From contig JASHPU010000130.1 in the NCBI GenBank assembly GCA_030037885.1, positions 1 through 42,622 on the forward strand: DNA of 42,622 bases, in the 5' to 3' direction. Each line of letters opens with the position of its first letter. Positions within the stretch are counted from its first letter, which is position 1. The translations under genes were made by a program, and so were the position numbers. The notes beneath the pieces are model-generated. The model did not search any database and was not told where the DNA came from. It saw only the letters and a program-made list of their open reading frames with translations. This document shows, piece after piece, positions 32,988 to 41,938 of the stretch. Origin of the DNA: Xanthobacteraceae bacterium. GTDB lineage: Bacteria > Pseudomonadota > Alphaproteobacteria > Rhizobiales > Xanthobacteraceae.

Positions 32988-33590
32988 ATGGGTTGGCTCG
33001 AGCCGATTACGCTGCGCGGCAAATATGCCAAGCTGGAACCGTTGTCCCATGATCACCATGACGGTCTGGTCTCGGCAACCAACGACGGCGAACTGTGGCG
33101 ACTCTGGTACACCATCGTTCCATCGCCGGAAACCATGGCCGCGGAGATAGACCGGCGTCTGAAATTGCAGGCGGCGGGCTCGATGCTGCCCTTCACGATC
33201 ATCGACAATGCCACCAACATGCCGGTGGGCATGACGAGCTATTTGAATGTCGATGCCGCCAACCGGCGTGTGGAGATAGGCTCTACATGGTACGCCAAGC
33301 GCGTGCAGCGGACCGCGATGAATACCGAATGCAAGCTTTCGCTGCTTGCTCACGCGTTTGAAACGCTGAATTGCATAGCCGTCGAATTTCGCACGCATTT
33401 CTTCAATTATCAGAGCCGCCGCGGCATAGAGCGGTTGGGCGCCAAGCTCGACGGTATTCTCCGCAACCATATCATCACGCCTAATGGAACGTACCGCGAC
33501 ACCTGCGTCTACAGCATCATAGCCGGCGAATGGCCGGCAGTAAAAACGCATCTCACGTGGAATCTTGTAAAGCCGCGAAACAGCCCATAA
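32988..33590 (+). CDS. GNAT-family N-acyltransferase (RimJ/RimL-like)
   Basis: The 200-residue protein reads ITLRGKYAKLEPLSHDHHD at the start, then MPVGMTSYLNVDAANRRVEIGSTWYAKRVQ and FRTHFFNYQSRRGIERLGAK, the order of strands of RimJ/RimL-type GNAT enzymes. These move an acyl group from CoA to an amine. The triacsin pathway also uses an N-acyltransferase on the ACP-bound hydrazino acid; alternatively it acetylates the toxic intermediate for self-protection. It is the last gene of arm 3; AAGGA precedes its ATG. Confidence 0.85.
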   Translation: MGWLEPITLRGKYAKLEPLSHDHHDGLVSATNDGELWRLWYTIVPSPETMAAEIDRRLKLQAAGSMLPFTIIDNATNMPVGMTSYLNVDAANRRVEIGSTWYAKRVQRTAMNTECKLSLLAHAFETLNCIAVEFRTHFFNYQSRRGIERLGAKLDGILRNHIITPNGTYRDTCVYSIIAGEWPAVKTHLTWNLVKPRNSP

Positions 33591-33683
33591 TGCGCGCGCG
33601 CGATTCGAGATATCACGCAACGGGCCTTGGCTATGATGCCACTGCGTGAGTGTGATCGCGCGTGGCTAAACTGAGCGTTTTGA

Positions 33684-33896
33684 TCAGCTAGGCCAGCGCG
33701 TGATTCGCTTCAGTCCCTCACAGATCTGCTCGTGAGCGCCGCCGTAATACAGGCGCAGAAACTTGTGTCCATTGATCGGATCAAAATCAACGCCGGGCGT
33801 GGCGGCAACCCCGATCTCCTCGATCATGCGCATGGCGAATTTAGAGCTGTCAGACGAGAACCGCGAGACGTCGGCATAAAGATAGAAAGCTTTCGC
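33684..33896 (-). pseudogene. Class I/II aminotransferase, C-terminal fragment
   Basis: The minus strand reads AFYLYADVSRFSSDS, FAMRMIEEIGVAATPGVDFD and INGHKFLRLYYGG, ending with a stop at 33684. This is the last 70 residues of an aspartate-type PLP aminotransferase, with the conserved Arg that binds the substrate carboxylate (KFLRL). The rest of the gene is absent upstream, where the MBOAT gene ends. The 320 bases between 33590 and 33915 hold nothing else I can support. It is a relic of an earlier rearrangement. Confidence 0.78.
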
Positions 33897-33914
33897 TGGT
33901 GATCGACCGCATCT

Positions 33915-35357
33915 TTAATAGCGAAAATAGACAAAAGGCGAGACCTCACGGTAATTCATGGCATAGTAAAGAATGGCGCACGAACAAACAAAATAGATTG
34001 CAGGCATGGTCGCCCGAAATTTCAATATTCGCGGTGGCTTGTAAATTGCAATCAGATCGCCGCCGATGATCGCCATAATCAGCAGGAGACTGATCCCGCA
34101 ATGACTAGGAAGAATACCTGATCGGTAGCCGTTAACCGGCGAAACCAGTAGTATCCCAATCTCCTGAAGAAATCTCCAGCTAAATATGCTTCCATACACA
34201 AACAGCGCGTTGCCGAGGCTTCCCGCTCGGATGAGAGGAACGGTCATAACGACGATCAAAAATGTTATTGGAACCCGTATGGATTTAACCACCGCAGACG
34301 GGCATCTAAGCTTTTCCCAGATGCGGTTACGGGCGGCGAGCGTTGCCTGAGACGCGACCACCAGGACGCCATTGACAACGCCATAGAGGACATAGCCCCA
34401 TCCGGCGGCGTGCCAAATGCCCAGCAGCGTGAAAGTAATCAGCGTCGCTAGAGGAATGCCCAGCCTTGGCAGGGATTGGAATTGCAGCCGCAACGGCGTA
34501 AACACGTAGTCGCGGAGCCAGTTTATGAGACTAATATTCCACTTCCGCCAGAACTCGGGGATACTTGTGGAAATGAAAGGTTGGCGGAAGTTTTCAGGAA
34601 GATCGACGCCCAATAATCTGGCAGATCCTATTGCAATCATGGAATACCCGAGCCAGTCGGCGTAGACCTGAAATGCGACAAATGCCGTCGCGATAAACAG
34701 TGCCAACGGCGTCGCCTGATAGAGGTCGCCATATATCGCGTTGGCAGGCACCGCAAGAGAGTCGGCAAACCAGAGCTTTAACACGACGCCGATCAAAATC
34801 TCCGAGAAGGCCTTGATTGTGCGATCGGGATTGAATTCCCGTGCAAATGTCAATTGTTGCAAAAAGTCGGTCCGCATGACCGGCCCCATAGTCACAGTGG
34901 GGAAGAACGCGCAAAATACAGCGAGTCGCAGCGGCCGCGACTCGGCGTCAATTACGCCTAGAGTGACATCGGCAAGGTAGCCGGCTGCCGCGAAGGTATA
35001 AAACGAGAGCCCAACAGGATAGATCAGGCCCGACAGGGCTACATTCTCTGGCGCAGCGTTCCAGAACGGGAACACGTATTTGTAAGCGATCATAGGCGCA
35101 AAGCACATCAGCAAAAAACCACATGCCGTCCACCGGTGTGCGCGCGTTTCGCTAAAATGTTGAATGGTCAGCCCGCCCAGATAGGCGATGCTAGTGATGA
35201 GCAGGAGCTGAGGGAAGAACGTCCATTGAAAAGTCAAATAATAGAGGTAGCTTGCTGCCAGTACGAACGCGACGCGCCAGAAGCCGGCCATGAGTAAGTA
35301 AAAGATAGTCGAAACCACGATCAGACATAAAACGTATAGTGGATCCGCGATCGGCAT
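33915..35357 (-). CDS. MBOAT-family membrane O-acyltransferase (AlgI/DltB-like)
   Basis: A 480-residue inner-membrane protein with about eleven hydrophobic segments. Family signature: PVGLSFYTFAAAGYLADV, NFRQPFISTSIPEFWRKWNIS, the loop LINWLRDYVFTPL and the catalytic His in LLGIWHAAGWGYVLYGVVNG. AlgI and DltB relatives move acyl groups across the membrane onto a hydroxyl. An ACP gene starts its own unit 75 bases upstream, so an acyl-ACP donor as in DltB-DltC is plausible. No partner O-acetyltransferase (AlgJ/AlgX-like) is seen. Base composition is clearly more AT-rich than in the genes to the left, a sign of separate origin. Confidence 0.88.
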   Translation of the reverse strand: MPIADPLYVLCLIVVSTIFYLLMAGFWRVAFVLAASYLYYLTFQWTFFPQLLLITSIAYLGGLTIQHFSETRAHRWTACGFLLMCFAPMIAYKYVFPFWNAAPENVALSGLIYPVGLSFYTFAAAGYLADVTLGVIDAESRPLRLAVFCAFFPTVTMGPVMRTDFLQQLTFAREFNPDRTIKAFSEILIGVVLKLWFADSLAVPANAIYGDLYQATPLALFIATAFVAFQVYADWLGYSMIAIGSARLLGVDLPENFRQPFISTSIPEFWRKWNISLINWLRDYVFTPLRLQFQSLPRLGIPLATLITFTLLGIWHAAGWGYVLYGVVNGVLVVASQATLAARNRIWEKLRCPSAVVKSIRVPITFLIVVMTVPLIRAGSLGNALFVYGSIFSWRFLQEIGILLVSPVNGYRSGILPSHCGISLLLIMAIIGGDLIAIYKPPRILKFRATMPAIYFVCSCAILYYAMNYREVSPFVYFRY

Positions 35358-35432
35358 GGTTGAATAATTTGCTATCCGGGCCTGATCGTGCTCAGTTGCA
35401 AATTGATGCGTGTATCGGTCTGCTGCTGTTGC

Positions 35433-35663
35433 TTAAGACAAGCCTTTCCGACGGAGTACGCGCCGGATCAGGCCAACGCTGCGCATGGCAATGATTTCCG
35501 ATGCGCTGAACTCGACGGAGAACGCCTTCTGCAACAAGGCCATAAGCAAGATCGACTTAAGGCTGTCCCACTTGGGAAAGTTCGCGGGGGACAGTTCGTC
35601 TGTCACCTCACCGGGGTTAATGCCAAACGTTTCCGAAAATATCCGTGTCACCGAGTCGGTCAT
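35433..35663 (-). CDS. Acyl carrier protein (DltC-like)
   Basis: A 76-residue ACP with the regular attachment site FPKWDSLKSILLMALLQ (Ser34 preceded by Asp), helix 1 VTRIFSETFGI and final LIRRVLRRKG. Unlike the three ACPs of arms 2 and 3 it keeps Asp-Ser. It lies between the MBOAT gene and the phosphopantetheinyl transferase gene on the same strand, so the three probably act together: activation, acyl carrying and membrane transfer. The source of its acyl group is unknown. Confidence 0.85.
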   Translation of the reverse strand: MTDSVTRIFSETFGINPGEVTDELSPANFPKWDSLKSILLMALLQKAFSVEFSASEIIAMRSVGLIRRVLRRKGLS

Positions 35664-35854
35664 GGTCTATTCCTTCCGTGGCGCCGAAATATCATTCCCG
35701 CGGTACCTCACCCAAGACCGAGCCAAACGCGCAACGTGGCGCCCGCTGGAATTCAACGCAGACCGCGTGCATCCGTCCCCCGACAAGCCGCAGTTTGCAG
35801 CAGTTGCGGATGGATTATTGTCGACCGGCAGCCTCGGTTGTCCTCGAGCTTCCG

Positions 35855-36589
35855 CTACCGTCCCGGTAAAGATGCACCATGCGCGAAGGTCTCGGCGTCC
35901 CACTCGATCAAGACACGACGGGCGTTAGGCTGATTTGCCGCCACCGCAGCGCAAGCCTGCGGTCCCATATCGAGATCGTGGATAGACCAAGAATTTCCGG
36001 TTGGGGCTCGGAGCAGCGACGCGGGTAGCCTCGGATCAAGGGAAACCTCGATGTTTTTCAGCGAAACCGTCAACCCTTCGCCGATTCCTTTGAGATAAGC
36101 CTCCTTTCGGGTCCAGCAGTTGAAGAAAGCCCTGGGAAGCAGCGCTTCAGGAAGCGCCGAAAATTGTTCTATCTCGGATTGGACGCAAACCGCCTGCACC
36201 AGCGACCAAGTAACGATTTCGGGGCATATTTGCTCGATGTCGATGCCGACTGGGCCATTACGGCTCACGGCCAACAAGGCCGTCTCGCCCGAATGCGACA
36301 GATTGAAATGCAGCGGATCTTCGCTTGGGCGAACGCGCAACGTGGGTTTTCCATGCGGTCCTACATCAAAAAGTAGCGCAATGGGATCGACGCCGAGATA
36401 CGCGCCCAAAACCTGGCGTAACATGGCATGGGCAGCGACAAAACAACGGTAATCGCTGCTGAAGATCAGTTGCGCTGCCCGATCTCTTTCCTCCGGCGAC
36501 AGCAGCAATGCCGAGTCACTCACGAGCGCCGCCCGCAAGTCAAGCGATCCGCACCAGACGTGAATTGTGCCGGGATCCAGCGGTATCAT
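35855..36589 (-). CDS. Sfp-type 4'-phosphopantetheinyl transferase
   Basis: The 244-residue enzyme converts apo carrier proteins to holo form using CoA. All Sfp motifs are present: VGPHGKPTL (P1), FNLSHSGETALLAV, the Mg site VGIDIEQI, and FFNCWTRKEAYLKGIGEGL with the catalytic W-x-x-K-E-x-x-x-K pattern. Broad-range Sfp enzymes serve NRPS and ACP proteins, so it may activate all carriers of the window. Its ATG overlaps the stop of a truncated NRPS carrier domain by 4 bases, which means it was translated with that lost NRPS. Confidence 0.93.
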   Translation of the reverse strand: MIPLDPGTIHVWCGSLDLRAALVSDSALLLSPEERDRAAQLIFSSDYRCFVAAHAMLRQVLGAYLGVDPIALLFDVGPHGKPTLRVRPSEDPLHFNLSHSGETALLAVSRNGPVGIDIEQICPEIVTWSLVQAVCVQSEIEQFSALPEALLPRAFFNCWTRKEAYLKGIGEGLTVSLKNIEVSLDPRLPASLLRAPTGNSWSIHDLDMGPQACAAVAANQPNARRVLIEWDAETFAHGASLPGR

Positions 36590-36816
36590 TGCATCAACAC
36601 GGGATACGATTCCGGATGTTGCGCCATCGGATGTGACACATTGCTAAATCTTCGCCTCGCTACGACGTTTGCAGCAGACTTAGCTTGTTCCCAGACTTGC
36701 TTGTCCCGCTCCAGAGAGCGCGCGAACCCAAAGATCGTTGGGTGCTCGAACACACTCCGTAGCGGCACCTGGATTTGCAAGAAATCGTTAATCTGGGCGA
36801 ACAACCACCGGTATAA
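36586..36816 (-). pseudogene. C-terminal end of a lost NRPS (partial carrier domain)
   Basis: The frame reads FAQINDFLQIQVPLRSVF, EHPTIFGFARSLERD and an Arg-rich tail. This is the second half of an NRPS carrier domain, after the phosphopantetheine Ser, and the very end of the protein, with no thioesterase. A stop in frame at 36817 ends the homology on the upstream side, about 40 bases from the IS256-like end at 36858. The Ser-bearing half and all other modules are gone. TTG at 36804 is only a nominal start. The overlap with the transferase gene shows the original operon order. Confidence 0.75.
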
Positions 36817-36857
36817 CTAAGAGAGTTATCGCCAAGTGTCAAGGCCGGAGTAAAATT

Positions 36858-37052
36858 GGGTGACGTAAGGGATTCTGTGTCAGAGGCAGGAAGGGGTACT
36901 CCAACTGCGGCTGCCAAGCCCACAAAAGGAGCACCCACGTCACAGCGAGCTGCGACGCCGCGCTCGGAGCTGGCAAACGGTCTGGTCCAGGACTTTCAGG
37001 GCTCTCGGCATCTTCAAACCGACCAGGGTTCTTGCGGAGCGAGTGGCGCGTA
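36858..37052 (+). mobile_element. IS256-like element remnant, inverted copy of the end at 23254
   Basis: From 36858 the sequence GGGTGACGTAAGGGATTCTG and about 100 following bases match the reverse complement of 23254 leftward, with only a few substitutions and a small gap (for example GGTACTCC against GGTACGCC). Similarity ends near 36960, and up to 37199 no gene can be supported. Both ends face the 13.6-kb segment between them. Confidence 0.75.
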
Positions 37053-37199
37053 GCGTTCCAGCACCGGGCAGCAGTCGCGCCGGTCCAATCATCAGCGCTT
37101 CATGCAGACGGCGTCCGAGGGCAATACCCTCCCGGGCTTATCTCCTTGTTGTCCAATCGTAAAGCGGTCCATTTTTCCACCATCCGCCATTCGCTCGTT

Positions 37200-38027
37200 T
37201 TACATGATGGCGAATTCGCTGTTGCGGCGGTCGGTCATCAGCATGGCGCCGGGGTAATGGGTGATGCAGAAGTCCGGCTTCACCGCCATGATCACCGATT
37301 GCGGAGTGACGCCGCAGGCCCAGAACACCGGAATTTCGTCGTCGTTGATCGGCACCGGATCGCCCCAGTCCGGCTTGTTAATATCTTTGATGCCGATCGC
37401 CTCCGGCTTGGCAAGATGCACCGGCGCGCCGTGCACGGAGGGAAAGCGCGTCGTGATCTGCACCGCGCGAATGGCGTCGGCGGCTTTCATCGGCCGCATC
37501 GAGACGACGAGGGGACCGTGAAACGATCCGGCCGGCACCGTTTCGATATTGGTGCGGTACATCGGCACCGTGCAGTTGCGGGTGAAATGGCGCAGCTCGA
37601 TGCCGTCCTCGATCAGCGCCTGCTCGAACGAGTGCGAGCAGCCGATGGCAAAGACCACAAGATCGTCGCGCCACCAGCGCAGCAGGTCGGTCGGCTCGTC
37701 GGCAATGGCGCCGTCGCGCCACACCCGGTAGCGCGGCAGGTCGGTGCGGATGTCGAGGTCTTCGCCCAGCGCAGGCAGCCGCCAGTCGCCGGGCGCCGAG
37801 ATCCCGATCAGCGGGCACGGTTTTGGATTGAGCTGACAGAAACGCATGAAATCCTCGGCCAGCCGGTGCGGCAGGATGGCGAGGTTGCCCTGCACGTACC
37901 CTGGCGCGAGGCCGCTGGTCGGCCCGACATGGCCGCCGCGGCGAATAAGTTGCCGCGCCGCAAATCCGGTCTCCGGCAAGGTTGGGCGATCGTCGGGTTG
38001 TGTTCGTTGCATTGTGGCTATGGCCAT
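37200..38027 (-). CDS. DUF1445 family putative hydro-lyase (YcsI/D-glutamate cyclase-like)
   Basis: A complete 275-residue protein with the DUF1445 pattern: [89 protein letters not shown] and the late [14 protein letters not shown] mammalian homologue is D-glutamate cyclase, and bacterial members are labelled putative hydro-lyases with unknown substrate. It uses the high-GC codons of the host and has no visible tie to the cluster; it stands between two NRPS fragments, so it may have been moved in by rearrangement or be original chromosome. Start ATG 38027. Confidence 0.88.
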   Translation of the reverse strand: MAIATMQRTQPDDRPTLPETGFAARQLIRRGGHVGPTSGLAPGYVQGNLAILPHRLAEDFMRFCQLNPKPCPLIGISAPGDWRLPALGEDLDIRTDLPRYRVWRDGAIADEPTDLLRWWRDDLVVFAIGCSHSFEQALIEDGIELRHFTRNCTVPMYRTNIETVPAGSFHGPLVVSMRPMKAADAIRAVQITTRFPSVHGAPVHLAKPEAIGIKDINKPDWGDPVPINDDEIPVFWACGVTPQSVIMAVKPDFCITHYPGAMLMTDRRNSEFAIM

Positions 38028-38494
38028 GGCGCGCTCCGCTTCAGTGATGCCGCTTAACCGTCACGCCCACTTTATCATCAGGCAAGCGCCGGGACATACG
38101 GCTGCCGCGACGATCTTACACGTAACCAGACGCCGTCATGGCCCGCCAAAAGCCGCGAATCCCGTTGAAACTCGGCGGCATGAGCCGGCGCCCGCTTGTT
38201 CGTGACCGCGTCTCCGACTTTAGTGTGACTCCGCGCTTTGCTTGTCTGGCCAAAGGATTGATGAGGACGGACCGGGCACAGCTCTGCAGCTCACGCTTCG
38301 TGGCGAATTTATGGAATTGGCGCCTATGCGCGCTACGTCCGGCCGCGGCGTACTGCCATTTTTTTGTTGCCGCGATGCCACCAGCGTGAGAGTGTCAATC
38401 GGCGGTCGTACTGCGGAAAAGTTCCCGTGAGGTTCCGCACATTCGAAATAGGTCCCGCGCCAACCGCGGCCGTGCCAAATGGGTGTAATCCGCA
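38028..38494. other. Intergenic stretch without a supported gene
   Basis: The 467 bases between the DUF1445 gene and the NRPS have no frame with family features. A short plus-strand stretch near 38280-38310 (TALQLTLRGEF) looks a little like the second motif of a condensation domain, as expected if the NRPS once began here and lost an internal part. A stop at 38486 now separates it from the NRPS frame. No clear promoter or ribosome-binding site for 38495 was found. Confidence 0.4.
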
Positions 38495-41400
38495 ATGCCC
38501 TGGGAGCAGCAGATCGAATACTGGAAGTCGAAGCTGGCGGGAGCGCCAGCCGTGTTGACGCTTCCCACGGACCGCTGGCGGCCTGCCGAGCGCAACTTCA
38601 GAGCTGCCGCATCTCACTTTGTGCTCTCCGATGCTCTATGTGCGCGTTTGTCTGAACTGGGCAAGGGCGGTGCAACCACGCTATCGACCGTCCTGGTGGC
38701 GGCATTTGCCGTGCTGCTGTCCCGCTACAGCAATCAACAAGAGGTCCTAATCGGTGTCCCGTCGGGGCAATGTACGCCGAACCTTGAAGCGGCGAACGGC
38801 GTTTTCGGCAACATTGCGGTACTGCGGGTGGACCTGTCGGGCAATCCGACATTTCTTCAATTACTGCAGCAGGTGACGGACGCGACAGCCGAAGCGCAGG
38901 CCCATAACGCGCCGTTCGAGAAGATCGTCGAGGCGATTCACACGGAGCGGGATTCGTCGCGACATCCGCTCGTCCAGACATGCTTCGCCTTTTGGCAGGC
39001 GTCGGATCAGATGCCAACCCGCAGTGGCGGCGATCCGTGCGAGGTCGAACCGGCGGACGCCACGACAAATTTCGACCTTGAGCTGCGTTTCCGCGCTGTG
39101 TCATCGAGGCTGAGCGGCAGTCTGCAATATGCAAGCGAACTATTTGAGTACAGCAGCATAGAGCGGATGGTCGGCCACTACCGCCGTTTGCTGGACGATG
39201 TCGCCGGCGATCCGTCGCGGGGTATCGGCGTCTTGTCACTCTTGAGCCGGCAAGAACGCCAGCGGCAGCTGACGGCGTTGCACGGCCCAACGGTCCTGCA
39301 TCGCAGAGGCGATTGCCTGCACGATCTATTTATCCGTCAGGCAGCGACGACGCCCGATGCAACCGCGCTTTATTTCGAAGAACGGACGATGAGTTATGCG
39401 GAGCTCAACCGCCGCTCAAATAAGCTGGCCCATCATTTGCGGAAGCTATCAGTCCGACCCGACATCATTGTTGGCCTCTGCGTCGAGCGCTCCCTGGAAA
39501 TGGTCGTCGGCTTGCTCGGCATTATGAAGGCGGGCGGGGCCTATTTGCCGCTGGATCCGAACTACCCGAAGCAGCGGTTGGCGTACATGCTGGATGATGC
39601 GCGCGCACCGGTGCTCGTGACACAGGCGGCATTGCTGCGCGGATTGCCCACGCATGACGCCGAAGTCGTCCGCATCGATGCGGACTGGGAGGAGATCGAG
39701 CGCCAGCCAAGCACTCCGGTCGACAGCAGGACGCTGCCCGGCAACCTTGCCTACGTCGTCTATACCTCCGGATCGACCGGTAGGCCAAAGGGCGTCATGA
39801 TTCCCCATGCCGGCATCGTCAACCGGCTGCTCTGGATGGATGAGACCTATCGGCTCAGCACGGCGGATCGTGTCCTTCACAAAACGCCATTGAGCTTCGA
39901 CGTTTCGGTGTGGGAGATTATGTGGCCTCTTATCGCCGGCGCCGGAGCGGTTCTCGCCCGTTCCGGCGGTCATTCGGATTCGTCGTACCTGGCGGCGCTG
40001 ATTGCGGCGCAAGGCGTCACAGTCGCGCATTTCCTGCCGACGATGTTACGTACCTTCTTGGAAATGGGTGCATTCAACGATTGCACAAGCTTGCGTGAGG
40101 TCTTGTGCGGCGGCGAGACGCTGCCGTTCGATACGGTCCGGGCATTTCTCGCCAATGGGCGCGCGGCGCTGAGCAACATATATGGGCCGACTGAAGCCTC
40201 GATCGGCATGACCTGCTGGCGCGGCACCATGCGAGCGGATGGCATCGTGCCGATCGGCCGGCCGATTGCAAATGCCAGGGCTTATGTCCTCGATGCGTGG
40301 CTTGAGCCTGTCCCCACCGGCGTCGCCGGCGAGCTCTATATTGGCGGCATACCATTGGCACGCGGCTATCTGCATCAGCCCGCCCTGACTGCCGAGAAGT
40401 TCGTGCCGAATCCGTTCGAAGAGGGCCAACGTCTTTATCGAACGGGCGATTTGGTCCGCTTGCTGCCGGATGGAAATCTCGCGTTCCTCGGACGCATCGA
40501 CCAGCAAGTGAAGGTTCGCGGGTATCGAATCGAACTCGACGAGATCGAAGGCTTGCTGGCGTCCTGTCCGGGAGTCAGTCAGGCGGCCGTTGCGGCGCGC
40601 GAGGACGTGAAAGGCGGAAAACGGCTGGTCGGTTACGTCGTGCCGTCTGCGCAGGCGCCATCGGCTCAAGAGCTGCGCGCGTATTTGAGAACGAAATTGC
40701 CTGACTACATGATTCCCTCGGCATTCGTTACGCTTAAGGCGCTGCCGCAAACGCCCAATGGAAAGATCGATCGCAATGGCCTTCCGGCACCCAAGCCGCA
40801 AACCGGAGAGTATGTGCCTCCGCGCGACGACATTGAGCTGGCCGTGCAACGACTGTGGCAGCAAGTGATCGGCCTTGCGCCAATAGGAATCAAGGACGAC
40901 TTCTTTGAATTAGGAGGCCATTCGCTGCTTGGTGCGAGCCTCATTGAAGCCTGCAATCGCCTGTTCAAGATTCGCTTGCCAAGCTCCGTTCTCTTCAACT
41001 GCTCCACGGTCGAAACGCTCGCCGACGCAATACGCCAGAAAGAGACACTGCTGCCTTATTGCCCGTTGGTGCCGCTGCAGAAAGGCGGCGGGCGGCGATC
41101 TCTGTTCTGTATTCATGCGGCGGGCGGCTCGGCATTTCGTTACATGGCGTTGGCCGGCTGTCTCGGAGCAGATCAACCTGTCTACGGGCTGCAAGCTTCT
41201 GGCCTGGAACCAGGCGAACCGCTCGCCCCGTCTGTCGAAGCGATGGCGGCCGCCTATATCGAGGCCATTCGCGCGGTCCAACCTCAGGGACCTTATCGGT
41301 TGCTGGGCTGGTCGTTCGGCGGCCTTGTAGCTTACGAGATGGCGTCGCAACTGAAGCGGTCCAGTGAAACGATTGCTTTGCTTACCCTGCTTGACACGCC

Positions 41401-41914
41401 ACGGCCGTGGTCGGCTCAGTCGGCGCGCATGACCGAGAGGGAGATCATTGCAGCACTTGCCAATCAGATGCTGGGACCTAAGGATGCGGGGGATGACGAG
41501 AGAGAAAAGATTCGCAGCCTTGCCCAACTGGTGGAAGCGGCTCGCGGTCGCGGATTCGTATCGCCGGACTTCTCTGTGGCCCAAGCGGAGCGAATGGCGG
41601 TTACGCTTGCCAATGCCGTTGAGATTGGCAGAGCCTATCGGCCGCCGCGCCTGCGCCAGGACCTGATCTATTTTCGAGCGATAAAACCGTCGGAATATGC
41701 GCGTCATCCGGCGGAGCTTTTCGATTGGTCGCCGTTACTGGATCGGGCGCCGGTCACGATCGCAATTCCGTGCAACCATCTCGAAATGGGATCGCCGCGC
41801 TATGCTCCCGCGATAGCCGATGCGCTTCGCCCGCGGCTGGCCGAAAGTCTAGAAGACGGACGATGCGGCATCCCCGCGGGCGGAAACCTGATCGAATGCC
41901 GGAGCAATGCCTGA
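38495..41914 (+). CDS. NRPS, truncated condensation - adenylation - carrier - thioesterase
   Basis: The 1139-residue protein has four parts. Residues 1-260 are only the C-terminal half of a condensation domain (EQQIEYWKSKLAGAP onward, IGVPSGQ, NGVFGNIAVLRV); the H-H-x-x-x-D-G half is missing. The adenylation domain (270-780) has YVVYTSGSTGRPKGV at 419, NIYGPTEASIGM, YRTGDLVRLLPDG, VKVRGYRIELDEIE and PNGKIDRNGLP. The carrier domain has FFELGGHSLLGAS with Ser810. The thioesterase (880-1120) has SLFCIHAAGGSAF and GWSFGG with Ser940; its His is near NHLEMG. By alignment with EntF I read the specificity code D-V-W-H-L-G-I-I-G-K: partly Ser-like, not a firm call. Condensation cannot work as written; loading and release could. 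Confidence 0.93.
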   Translation: MPWEQQIEYWKSKLAGAPAVLTLPTDRWRPAERNFRAAASHFVLSDALCARLSELGKGGATTLSTVLVAAFAVLLSRYSNQQEVLIGVPSGQCTPNLEAANGVFGNIAVLRVDLSGNPTFLQLLQQVTDATAEAQAHNAPFEKIVEAIHTERDSSRHPLVQTCFAFWQASDQMPTRSGGDPCEVEPADATTNFDLELRFRAVSSRLSGSLQYASELFEYSSIERMVGHYRRLLDDVAGDPSRGIGVLSLLSRQERQRQLTALHGPTVLHRRGDCLHDLFIRQAATTPDATALYFEERTMSYAELNRRSNKLAHHLRKLSVRPDIIVGLCVERSLEMVVGLLGIMKAGGAYLPLDPNYPKQRLAYMLDDARAPVLVTQAALLRGLPTHDAEVVRIDADWEEIERQPSTPVDSRTLPGNLAYVVYTSGSTGRPKGVMIPHAGIVNRLLWMDETYRLSTADRVLHKTPLSFDVSVWEIMWPLIAGAGAVLARSGGHSDSSYLAALIAAQGVTVAHFLPTMLRTFLEMGAFNDCTSLREVLCGGETLPFDTVRAFLANGRAALSNIYGPTEASIGMTCWRGTMRADGIVPIGRPIANARAYVLDAWLEPVPTGVAGELYIGGIPLARGYLHQPALTAEKFVPNPFEEGQRLYRTGDLVRLLPDGNLAFLGRIDQQVKVRGYRIELDEIEGLLASCPGVSQAAVAAREDVKGGKRLVGYVVPSAQAPSAQELRAYLRTKLPDYMIPSAFVTLKALPQTPNGKIDRNGLPAPKPQTGEYVPPRDDIELAVQRLWQQVIGLAPIGIKDDFFELGGHSLLGASLIEACNRLFKIRLPSSVLFNCSTVETLADAIRQKETLLPYCPLVPLQKGGGRRSLFCIHAAGGSAFRYMALAGCLGADQPVYGLQASGLEPGEPLAPSVEAMAAAYIEAIRAVQPQGPYRLLGWSFGGLVAYEMASQLKRSSETIALLTLLDTPRPWSAQSARMTEREIIAALANQMLGPKDAGDDEREKIRSLAQLVEAARGRGFVSPDFSVAQAERMAVTLANAVEIGRAYRPPRLRQDLIYFRAIKPSEYARHPAELFDWSPLLDRAPVTIAIPCNHLEMGSPRYAPAIADALRPRLAESLEDGRCGIPAGGNLIECRSNA

Positions 41915-41938
41915 TCGGCCGAAATCGAGTGAGGTCGC

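Noticed and set aside
38280..38310. Start of the NRPS condensation domain upstream of 38495
   Set aside because: Only about ten residues look alike, the frame is cut by a stop at 38486 and the catalytic motif is absent; too weak to annotate as a gene part.
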